Source: an uncultured Prevotella sp. (GTDB taxonomy: Bacteria > Bacteroidota > Bacteroidia > Bacteroidales > Bacteroidaceae). From it: 5,085 bases of DNA. The notes beneath the pieces were generated by a model. It did no database searches. It was given only the letters and a program-made list of their open reading frames with translations, and had not been told where the DNA came from. Below, piece after piece: positions 1 to 4,930 of this stretch (position 1 is its first letter; each line of letters starts with the position of its first letter). The translations under genes and the position numbers were made by a program. The DNA is taken from positions 1 through 5,085 of the forward strand of contig UQPD01000160.1 of NCBI GenBank assembly GCA_900542795.1, in the 5' to 3' direction.

Positions 1-40
1 CGTAAGATCGTCGGCAGCGTCAGATGTGTATAAGAGACAG
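1..40 (+). other. Nextera sequencing adapter (non-genomic)
   Basis: Positions 8-40 match the 33-base Illumina Nextera Read 1 transposase adapter, and 22-40 are its 19-base Tn5 mosaic end (AGATGTGTATAAGAGACAG). Positions 1-7 (CGTAAGA) equal the last seven bases of the Nextera i5 index that I recall as S517 (GCGTAAGA), which is exactly where an index sits in the library molecule. The segment is therefore untrimmed library adapter fused to a contig end. It should not be read as a mobile element, although the mosaic end derives from Tn5. Genomic sequence begins at 41. Confidence 0.97.
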
Positions 41-55
41 ACTTAATACTTAACA

Positions 56-1282
56 ATGTTTCCTATTGTTGATCGTTTCCTGAAATATGTAAGCTTCGAT
101 ACGCAGAGTGCCGAAGATTCAAACACAACACCCAGTACAGCCAAGCAATTTAAGTTGGCTGAATACTTGCGTGATGAACTCCAAGAAATTGGAATGACCG
201 AGGTAGAGATGGACGAGAATGGCTATGTATATGCCACTCTTCCAGCCAATACCGACAAAGAAATACCAACCATTGGTTTTATTGCCCACATGGATACCAG
301 TCCTGATTGTTCGGGTGCAAACATTCATCCGCGCATTGTCAAGGCATACGATGGCACAGACATTGTGTTGGATGCTGAGGCTGGTTTGGTTACTTCGCCC
401 AAAAAGTTTCCCGAATTGCTCGACCATGTTGGCGAGGATTTGATTGTGACAGATGGTCACACCTTGTTGGGTGCTGATGACAAGGCTGGTATTGCCGAAA
501 TTGTGCAGGCAATGGTATACCTGATGGAGCATCCCGAAATTAAGCATGGCAAAGTGCGTGTAGGTTTCAATCCCGATGAAGAAATTGGTTTGGGAGCCCA
601 CAAGTTTAATGTAGAAAAGTTTGGCTGTGCTTGGGGGTACACCATGGATGGTGGAGAACTCGGCGAGTTGGAATATGAAAACTTCAATGCGGCAAGTGCT
701 AAGATTGAAGTGAAGGGTGTGAGCGTACATCCGGGTTATGCCAAGAACAAGATGATTAACGCTGCACGTGTAGCTGCAGAGTTTGCTGCTCAAATGCCTG
801 TAACCGAAACTCCCGAGCAAACTGTAGAGTTCGAAGGTTTCTATCATTTGCTTAGCATTGAGGGTAATGTAGAGCATGCTTCACTCTCTTACATCATTCG
901 CGACCACAACCGCGAACGTTTTGAGCGTCGCAAACAATTTGTGCAGAAGGCTGCTGAATGGATGAATGAACGTTATGGTGAAGGTACGGTAACTGCTACC
1001 ATCAACGATCAGTATTACAACATGCGCGAGATGATTGAGCCTGTGCCTCATGTGGTAGACATTGTGCTCGATGCCATGAAGGAATGTAACATTCCTGCCA
1101 AGGTTCGTGCCATTCGTGGTGGTACTGATGGTGCGCAACTTTCATTCATGGGTTTGCCTTGTCCCAACATCTTTGCTGGTGGTTTAAACTTCCATGGTCC
1201 TCACGAATTCTTACCAATCCCTTCGTTAGAGAAGGCTTCAGAATTAGTGGTTAAAATCGTGGAATTAACGGCTAAGCGTTAA
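56..1282 (+). CDS. pepT: Peptidase T (tripeptide aminopeptidase, M20B family)
   Basis: This 408-residue protein is a cytosolic di-zinc aminopeptidase that removes the N-terminal residue from tripeptides, finishing the breakdown of imported or proteolytic peptides. The M20 metal-site signatures are all present. They are the HMD motif (H78, D80), GADDKAG with the bridging aspartate D141, the PDEE motif with the general-base and metal glutamates E175/E176, the MDGG motif with D198, and NFHGPHE with H380. H225 in SVHPG and the GGTDGA segment (355-360) fall in the lid/dimerisation domain and the substrate site. The length equals that of enterobacterial PepT (about 408 residues) and the residue numbering is nearly identical, so the protein looks intact. 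The ATG at 56 is the natural start. No Shine-Dalgarno is seen, as is usual in Bacteroidetes. Only 15 genomic bases remain upstream, so promoter and operon context are lost. The gene is monocistronic on its 3' side because a terminator follows directly. Confidence 0.97.
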   Translation: MFPIVDRFLKYVSFDTQSAEDSNTTPSTAKQFKLAEYLRDELQEIGMTEVEMDENGYVYATLPANTDKEIPTIGFIAHMDTSPDCSGANIHPRIVKAYDGTDIVLDAEAGLVTSPKKFPELLDHVGEDLIVTDGHTLLGADDKAGIAEIVQAMVYLMEHPEIKHGKVRVGFNPDEEIGLGAHKFNVEKFGCAWGYTMDGGELGELEYENFNAASAKIEVKGVSVHPGYAKNKMINAARVAAEFAAQMPVTETPEQTVEFEGFYHLLSIEGNVEHASLSYIIRDHNRERFERRKQFVQKAAEWMNERYGEGTVTATINDQYYNMREMIEPVPHVVDIVLDAMKECNIPAKVRAIRGGTDGAQLSFMGLPCPNIFAGGLNFHGPHEFLPIPSLEKASELVVKIVELTAKR

Positions 1283-1296
1283 GTTTTATAGTATAT

Positions 1297-1339
1297 GGCT
1301 ATATGTTTCTATTTATTATAGGAGCATATAGCCTTTTTT
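1297..1339 (+). terminator. Intrinsic terminator of pepT
   Basis: GGCTATATG (1297-1305) pairs perfectly with CATATAGCC (1325-1333). The stem continues inward through 1306-1312 with 1318-1324, including two G-U pairs, leaving a 5-base loop (TTATT). Six Ts (1334-1339) follow at once. The hairpin starts 14 bases after the pepT stop. The U-tract is only on the + side, so it acts for pepT. Confidence 0.88.
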
Positions 1340-1355
1340 GTTTGTGTTTTCGTTT

Positions 1356-1500
1356 TTTTTCGACATAAATGTCTTTTTTTTTTGTTGTCATAAATGTATA
1401 TGGATTTTTCGACATAAATGTCTTTTGTTTTTTTTCGCCATAAATGTCCATCAATGAGCCATAAATGTTCATAAATTATTTTTTTTGAATGTCCATAAAT
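1356..1500. repeat. Degenerate CATAAAT repeat array in poly-T
   Basis: CATAAAT occurs at 1364, 1389, 1413, 1439, 1460, 1470 and 1494, a spacing mostly of 24-26 bases (25, 24, 26, 21, 10, 24). Two copies lie in the perfect palindrome-like unit GACATAAATGTC (1362-1373 and 1411-1422), each embedded in the same TTTTTCG...TTTT context. Other copies read GTCATAAATG, GCCATAAATG and TCCATAAAT. Long T runs separate them, including ten Ts at 1374-1383. No credible gene lies in 1340-1668. The function is unknown: the region could be a remnant or member of a dispersed intergenic repeat family, or protein-binding sites. Confidence 0.72.
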
Positions 1501-1516
1501 AACCCCTTTCGGGGTT
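1501..1516 (-). terminator. Small GC-rich hairpin, possible minus-strand terminator
   Basis: AACCCC (1501-1506) and GGGGTT (1511-1516) form a perfect 6-bp stem. Read on the minus strand the loop is GAAA, a stable GNRA tetraloop, followed by ATTTATGG, which is only moderately U-rich. It could terminate read-through from the minus-strand cluster ending at 1669, but it is about 150 bases away. The adjoining 1517-1544 is also GC-rich compared with the poly-T surroundings, so it may instead be part of the repeat element. Confidence 0.35.
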
Positions 1517-1544
1517 GGGCTGGCGCGTGAAAGCATGAAGGGTA

Positions 1545-1650
1545 TTTTTTAGTCAAAAAAGTCCATCAATGAGCCATAAATTTTTTATTGTTCAAAAATA
1601 ATAATTCATGAACATTTATGACTCATTGATGGACATTTTTGACTAAAAAA
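1545..1650. repeat. 37-bp inverted repeat with 32-base centre
   Basis: The left arm 1545-1581 and the right arm 1614-1650 are reverse complements at 35 of 37 positions. Each arm carries TTTTTTAGTCAAAAA, then GTCCATCAATGAG, then CATAAAT (or their complements). A further inner pair, GTTCA/TGAAC, extends the stem after a bulge. The inner 21 bases of the left arm (1561-1581) are also an exact direct repeat of 1446-1466 in the upstream array, which ties the two structures into one element. The stem begins with Ts and ends with As, so it is not a classic terminator in either direction, although it lies between convergent genes and could impede both transcripts. It may be a small miniature inverted-repeat element. 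No target-site duplication was identified. Confidence 0.8.
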
Positions 1651-1668
1651 CGAATAACTTGTATATTA

Positions 1669-1941
1669 CTAAGCTTTGTGCTTATATCTTCTATTTTTCT
1701 TAAACGCGCTTTTGATGATTGAGAAGCGGTTGAAGAGTTTGTACATCATCATGAAACCATCGTATACAGCTACTGCACGTTCGGCTTGATTAACCCAACG
1801 CTGTACTTTGGTGTCGGCTTCGGGAGGGGTGAAGAGTTGTGACCATGTGTTGGATATGCGCTGATGACTCATGCTCATTTCCTTGCGAAGCTGCTGCTGC
1901 TTTTTGGTTAATGCGTCGAGGGTATAATAGTTTTCTTTCAT
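1669..1941 (-). CDS. Small basic hypothetical protein of the YtxH/holin-like cluster
   Basis: This 90-residue protein has no family I can name with certainty. Residues 10-32 are polar and rich in K, Q and R, consistent with a short helix or coiled coil. A central stretch (RWVNQAERAVAVYDGFMMMYKLFNRF, about 49-73, interrupted here only by description) is amphipathic to hydrophobic and may lie on the membrane. The C-terminus is strongly basic (KKNRRYKHK). It has no signal peptide. It lies 18 bases downstream of the holin-like gene in the same direction, so the two are probably co-transcribed. The position and character resemble YqjK-type proteins that accompany YqjE in Proteobacteria, but this is analogy and not detected homology. 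The ATG at 1941 is the first start in frame and no Shine-Dalgarno is seen. Confidence 0.8.
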   Translation of the reverse strand: MKENYYTLDALTKKQQQLRKEMSMSHQRISNTWSQLFTPPEADTKVQRWVNQAERAVAVYDGFMMMYKLFNRFSIIKSAFKKNRRYKHKA

Positions 1942-1959
1942 AGAACTGACTTGTTTAAA

Positions 1960-2343
1960 TCATTTTTGGGGATTAGAGGGGTCTTTCATCTTGTCTTCGA
2001 GAAACAAGTGAACCAAGAAGTTGGTGATGGGGGCTTCTATCCAAGTGTGTCGCTTGATAAAGAAGATGCTTCCGATGAGGACATAGAAGGCAACTACTAT
2101 GCCATAGGCAAGGGCTTCACTGCCTACAACCTTGGACAAAGCGGATGCTACCATCATGGAGATGAACATGACTGCTAAACCTAATAGCATAAATAATACG
2201 GCACTAACTACTAAAACGGTTAGTAAACGGGAGAACTTGCTGACGAAGTCTATTTGCAAACTCTCGGTCTTTAATGAAACGTAATGCTTGAGCTCTACGA
2301 TGAGTTTGCCTATGTTATCTACATTTCTGTCGGATGAAAACAT
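1960..2343 (-). CDS. Holin-like (YqjE / phage holin superfamily III type) membrane protein
   Basis: This 127-residue protein has an N-terminal amphipathic region (1-38) and two hydrophobic segments, about 40-69 and 76-96. A short charged loop separates them, and a basic and polar C-terminal tail follows (KRHTW, then LEDKMKDPSNPQK). This is the architecture of the YqjE-like proteins that domain databases place in a 'putative phage holin' family. These are chromosomal inner-membrane proteins found beside YtxH/YqjD-type genes, and there is no phage context here. The family is linked to envelope or stationary-phase stress in other bacteria, but the molecular role is unknown. It is preceded by ytxH (185 bases upstream, with hairpins between) and followed by the 90-residue gene after 18 bases. 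The start at 2343 lacks a Shine-Dalgarno. The family assignment rests on topology and context, so it is likely but not certain. Confidence 0.85.
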   Translation of the reverse strand: MFSSDRNVDNIGKLIVELKHYVSLKTESLQIDFVSKFSRLLTVLVVSAVLFMLLGLAVMFISMMVASALSKVVGSEALAYGIVVAFYVLIGSIFFIKRHTWIEAPITNFLVHLFLEDKMKDPSNPQK

Positions 2344-2366
2344 GGTGGTTCGTTTTTAATGCTACA

Positions 2367-2436
2367 TGATTTTACTTTCACTAATAAAATCAAGGAGTAA
2401 AGGCTTAAGCTTTTGCTTATCAGCCTTCACTCCTTG
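2367..2436 (-). terminator. Long hairpin with U-rich tail: terminator or attenuator after ytxH
   Basis: CAAGGAGTaAAGGCT (2391-2405) pairs with AGCCTTcACTCCTTG (2422-2436) with one mismatch. Inside, TAAGC (2406-2410) pairs with GCTTA (2415-2419) around a TTTT loop. On the minus strand the stem is followed by ATTTTATTAG, suitable for an intrinsic terminator of ytxH. A second perfect 8-bp pair, TGATTTTA (2367-2374) with TAAAATCA (2385-2392), overlaps the foot of the first stem by two bases and uses the same U-rich tail, so the two stems compete. The structure sits 24 bases before the holin-like gene start. Confidence 0.55.
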
Positions 2437-2450
2437 CTATATAGGGTGTA

Positions 2451-2490
2451 GAAGTCGTCTAAACTTTTCTGACGGAGTTAAGACGACTTC
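2451..2490 (-). other. Perfect 10-bp inverted repeat between ytxH and the holin-like gene
   Basis: GAAGTCGTCT (2451-2460) and AGACGACTTC (2481-2490) are exact reverse complements. After one A-A mismatch the stem continues with 4 more pairs (2462-2465 with 2476-2479) and two G-U pairs. Neither flank has a run of Ts, so it is not a standard terminator. It may protect the 3' end of the ytxH transcript, be a processing site, or be an operator. Confidence 0.6.
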
Positions 2491-2528
2491 GTTGTTTCTG
2501 TATGGTTAGAACAACCCTTTTTTAATAA

Positions 2529-2735
2529 TTAGTCGTTGGCAGGCTGAAGTTCATCAGCAATGTCGTCTACCAAGCTTTCCATTTCCTGACGATTTAATTT
2601 AATGCCACGCTTACGGATTGCTTGTGCAATTTTTTCGCGAGTGTCTGTGCCCTTTTCAGGTGCAAAGAGAATTCCACATGCTGCGCCTACGGCTGCTCCG
2701 CCGAGGAAAGCGGCTAAAATACTAAGTCCTTTCAT
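2529..2735 (-). CDS. YtxH domain-containing small membrane protein
   Basis: This 68-residue protein has a single N-terminal hydrophobic, glycine- and alanine-rich helix (about 4-24). The typical YtxH signature runs GGAAVGAACGILFAPEKGTDTR (12-33, quoted in sense only by its key residues G12, G13, G17, G21, F24-A25-P26, G29, R33). A charged helix (34-66) follows. YtxH proteins are small membrane-anchored proteins associated with general stress in Firmicutes and common in Bacteroidetes; the biochemical role is unknown. The start ATG at 2735 is supported by AAAAGG on the minus strand (2749-2744) with an 8-base spacer, one of the few Shine-Dalgarno-like sites in this window, and by a candidate promoter upstream. 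It is the first gene of the minus-strand cluster. Confidence 0.92.
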   Translation of the reverse strand: MKGLSILAAFLGGAAVGAACGILFAPEKGTDTREKIAQAIRKRGIKLNRQEMESLVDDIADELQPAND

Positions 2736-2773
2736 GATATAAACCTTTTAAAGATGAATAATGTTTTCGAGTC

Positions 2774-2807
2774 CAAATGTACGAATTTAATCTTGTATGT
2801 ACACAAA
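2774..2807 (-). promoter_or_regulatory. Candidate Bacteroidetes-type promoter for ytxH
   Basis: On the minus strand, TACATTTG (2781-2774) matches the Bacteroidetes -7 consensus TAnnTTTG exactly. A TTTG (2807-2804) lies 22 bases upstream as a -33 element, slightly wider than the usual 19-21. Transcription would start near 2766-2770, giving a leader of about 33 bases before the ytxH start. Confidence 0.5.
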
Positions 2808-2872
2808 AAAACGAGATTTTTTTTAGAAAAATGCAGAAATACCCATTTTTATATAGTTTAAGGGCTTTAAAT

Positions 2873-2903
2873 TATGATATATCAAATTGCTTTTGTAATT
2901 TTG
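2873..2903 (+). promoter_or_regulatory. Candidate distal promoter for the SPOR lipoprotein gene
   Basis: TAATTTTG (2896-2903) is an exact TAnnTTTG match. The -33 position holds only TATG (2873-2876), a three-of-four match to TTTG, with a 19-base spacer. The leader would be about 85 bases. It competes with the proximal candidate at 2932-2962, and I cannot decide between them. Confidence 0.4.
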
Positions 2904-2931
2904 TAGCGATGTTTGCTTGCACTGTAATGAC

Positions 2932-2962
2932 TTTGTTGCAATGTGAACTCAACGATACTTTG
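2932..2962 (+). promoter_or_regulatory. Candidate proximal promoter for the SPOR lipoprotein gene
   Basis: TTTG (2932-2935) is a perfect -33 element. After 20 bases comes TACTTTG (2956-2962), which is the -7 consensus shortened by one base. The start site would lie near 2969, leaving a leader of about 28 AT-rich bases without a Shine-Dalgarno. Confidence 0.35.
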
Positions 2963-2996
2963 ATTATAAAATTAAAAACATAACATCGAATTTAAC

Positions 2997-3524
2997 ATGA
3001 AGAAGAATCTCGTATTGGCTTTCGGATTGTGTGCCGTTGCACTCTTTACAAGTTGTAAATCTCGCGAAAGCGCATATCGTCAGGCTTGGGAACAGGCTAT
3101 GGCACAGGACAAGTCGCAGCAGAATGAACAGCAGGTGACAAGCAATGCTGAAGAACAGAATGTTGCTGTTACTCCTGTCACTCCTACTACTCCCGTTAAT
3201 ACGACAACTACAACTGTTGCTACGGATAATAGCGACGTACGCGAGATTAACGCTAACTTGTCGGTTGTTAGTGGTAGTCCTCTTAAGACTTACAGCGTGG
3301 TGGTGGGTAGCTTTATCACTCAGGCTAATGCTGAAGGTTTGAAGAATAAGTTGCAGCAGGATGGCTATGATGCTCGCGTTATTAAGACTGACGAGCAGAT
3401 TAAGGGTTACAACTGCTGGTTCCGTGTTATTGCTGCTTCGTATGATGACAAGGCTTCGGCTGTTCAGACTCGTAGCACACTTAGCGCTAAACATCCTGGT
3501 GCTTGGTTGCTTTTCCGTAAGTAA
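2997..3524 (+). CDS. SPOR-domain lipoprotein
   Basis: This 175-residue lipoprotein probably binds peptidoglycan. Residues 1-20 are a lipoprotein signal peptide (KKN, then a hydrophobic core) ending in the lipobox F-T-S-C20, so the mature protein starts at a lipidated cysteine. After the cysteine come K, S, R, E: this is not the acidic cluster that marks surface export in Bacteroidetes, so a periplasm-facing location is more likely. Residues 21-55 are polar and Q/E-rich, and 57-76 form a T/P/V low-complexity linker. Residues 97-175 are the SPOR domain, with the opening strand YSVVVGSF, the helix NAEGLKNKLQQDGYDARVI and the closing strand WFRVIAASY. SPOR domains bind glycan strands lacking stem peptides, typically at division sites. 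The gene stands alone between a divergent promoter region and its own terminator. The ATG at 2997 places the signal peptide correctly. Confidence 0.93.
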   Translation: MKKNLVLAFGLCAVALFTSCKSRESAYRQAWEQAMAQDKSQQNEQQVTSNAEEQNVAVTPVTPTTPVNTTTTTVATDNSDVREINANLSVVSGSPLKTYSVVVGSFITQANAEGLKNKLQQDGYDARVIKTDEQIKGYNCWFRVIAASYDDKASAVQTRSTLSAKHPGAWLLFRK

Positions 3525-3683
3525 TTTCTAAAAAAGGGGTGTGAGACTTTTGGATTGATGAAAGGTTACTGGGTTATGCGCGTACACCTATATATATAGT
3601 GCTTACTGCAAGGACCTAAGAACATACCCCCTACAATTAAATAGCATTATAGGGAATGCCCCTAAATAATATTGCATAGTAGT
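3525..3683 (+). other. Unassigned, partly foldable intergenic stretch
   Basis: No ORF of note lies here. GGGGTGTG (3536-3543) can pair with CATACCCC (3623-3630), 8 bp with one G-U, closing a 79-base interior. TAGGG (3650-3654) pairs with CCCTA (3660-3664) and is followed by the AT-rich AATAATATT. The stretch could be a long 3' UTR of the lipoprotein gene or a small RNA that ends at the terminator at 3684-3735. No promoter of its own is evident. Confidence 0.25.
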
Positions 3684-3735
3684 TGCCCAACGGCAGGTTG
3701 CACAAAAGCTGCCTGCCGTTAGGCATTATTTTTTA
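3684..3735 (+). terminator. Strong intrinsic terminator before rlmN
   Basis: AACGGCAGG (3689-3697) pairs perfectly with CCTGCCGTT (3712-3720). After one mismatch, TGCC (3684-3687) pairs with GGCA (3722-3725). The U-rich tail TTATTTTTTA follows (3726-3735). It ends transcription from the lipoprotein side, 160 bases after that gene's stop, and leaves only 44 bases before the rlmN start. Confidence 0.92.
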
Positions 3736-3779
3736 TAACTGGCGGGATTGAATGCCTGCATACTAAATATTTCAACGAA

Positions 3780-4862
3780 TTGGACAATTTGACTCCCTTA
3801 TTAGGAATGAGTTTGGATGAACTCAAAGCCGTTGCCACGGAAGTGGGAGCTAAAGCTTTTGTGGGCAAACAAATTGCTGAATGGATTTACGGCAAGAGAG
3901 TGAAGAGCATTGAACAAATGACTAATCTTTCGAAAGCTGTACGTGCTAAATTGGCTGAGAGGTTTACCATTGGTTGCTCTGCACCTGTAGATGAACAGCG
4001 ATCGGTGGATGGCACGGTGAAGTATTTGTATGCTACCGCTAAAGGCGACTTTATTGAGACTGTTTATATTCCAGATGGTGAACGCGCTACGTTGTGTGTG
4101 AGTTCGCAGGTGGGATGCAAAATGGGTTGTGCCTTTTGCATGACGGGTAGACAGGGGTATGTGGCTTCGTTGACCGCTACGGATATCTTGAACCAAATTT
4201 ACTCTTTGCCTGAGAGTGACACGCTGACGAACATCGTGTTTATGGGACAAGGAGAACCTTTTGACAACTTGGACGCTGTGCTGAAAACTACCCAAATCCT
4301 TACGGCAAGTTGGGGTTGGGCATGGAGTCCGAAACGTATTACGGTGTCGAGTGTGGGTTTGGCTAAGGGATTGACACGCTTTATTGAAGAGAGTCAGTGC
4401 CATTTGGCTATTAGCTTGCACCATCCTATTCCTGAAGGACGTGCCAGCATTATGCCTGCTGAACGTGCTTTTAGCATTACGGACTTGGTGAATGTGTTGA
4501 AACAATATGACTGTTTCCGTAAGAATGCTTTGCGCACTAGTAATGAGGTGTCGCACCAGCGCCGTCTTTCATTTGAATATATCGTGTTCGATGGTATTAA
4601 CGACTCGACGCGTCATGCGGATGCTTTGATTAAGTTGGTGCAAGGATTGGAATGCCGCATTAACTTAATTCGCTTTCATGACATTCCGAATACGCCTTTA
4701 CATGGTGTTTCGGACGAACGTATGGTGGAGTTTAGAAATTATCTTACTTCACATGGTTTGTTCTCGACCATACGTGCCTCGCGTGGACAAGACATCTTTG
4801 CAGCTTGTGGCTTGCTGAGTACGGCAAAGCAGGAGGCTATGAAACGAGGAGAGGATATTTAA
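3780..4862 (+). CDS. rlmN: Dual-specificity rRNA/tRNA adenine-C2 methyltransferase RlmN
   Basis: This cytosolic radical-SAM enzyme makes 2-methyladenosine at 23S rRNA A2503 (E. coli numbering) and at position 37 of some tRNAs. It uses a 4Fe-4S cluster, two SAM molecules and a methyl-cysteine intermediate. The radical-SAM motif CxxxCxxC is C113, C117, C120. The two catalytic cysteines are C106 (ATLCVSS) and C343 (AACGLL), matching E. coli C118 and C355. E93 in ETVYIP matches E. coli E105, and GQGEP (156-160) is the SAM-binding turn. The length, 360, is normal. The start appears to be TTG at 3780. The first in-frame ATG is at 3807, inside the conserved LLGMSLDEL start region, and an in-frame stop lies at 3720-3722. 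Residues 245-257 look like an insertion relative to family members I remember. The upstream terminator suggests independent transcription, but no clear promoter is visible in the 44-base gap. Confidence 0.96.
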   Translation: MDNLTPLLGMSLDELKAVATEVGAKAFVGKQIAEWIYGKRVKSIEQMTNLSKAVRAKLAERFTIGCSAPVDEQRSVDGTVKYLYATAKGDFIETVYIPDGERATLCVSSQVGCKMGCAFCMTGRQGYVASLTATDILNQIYSLPESDTLTNIVFMGQGEPFDNLDAVLKTTQILTASWGWAWSPKRITVSSVGLAKGLTRFIEESQCHLAISLHHPIPEGRASIMPAERAFSITDLVNVLKQYDCFRKNALRTSNEVSHQRRLSFEYIVFDGINDSTRHADALIKLVQGLECRINLIRFHDIPNTPLHGVSDERMVEFRNYLTSHGLFSTIRASRGQDIFAACGLLSTAKQEAMKRGEDI

Positions 4863-4930
4863 GATAAGAGGGACCTTAATATAATAAAGGACTCATTATA
4901 TAATATACTCAAGTTTAGGATTTAGTCAAG

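Noticed and set aside
22..40. Tn5 mosaic end suggesting a transposon insertion
   Set aside because: It is part of the complete Nextera adapter and at the very end of the window, so it is a library artefact.
119..877. Long minus-strand ORF (252 codons) inside pepT
   Set aside because: pepT is unmistakable on the other strand with all catalytic motifs; the antisense protein resembles no family and has a composition typical of a shadow frame.
1309..1536. Minus-strand 75-codon ORF across the repeat region
   Set aside because: It overlaps the pepT terminator and its protein is a translation of the CATAAAT array (recurring EHLW / GHLW and K/Y-rich stretches). No start context or family resemblance supports it.
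1356..1581. CRISPR array
   Set aside because: The repeats are short, degenerate and AT-rich, the spacers are mostly T runs, and spacing is uneven (10 to 81 bases); there are no cas genes in the window.
1960..2343. Prophage holin
   Set aside because: No endolysin, phage structural or integrase gene is nearby; the gene belongs to a chromosomal YtxH/YqjE-like cluster.
2964..3494. Minus-strand 176-codon ORF opposite the SPOR lipoprotein
   Set aside because: The + strand protein has a signal peptide, lipobox and SPOR domain; the antisense frame is open only by codon bias of the sense gene.
3801..4556. Minus-strand 251-codon ORF inside rlmN
   Set aside because: RlmN is fully supported on the + strand; the antisense frame shows no domain or plausible start.
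4874..4890. Terminator of rlmN (CCTT...AAGG)
   Set aside because: Only 4 bp of stem with an AT-rich loop and no T-run after it; too weak to call.
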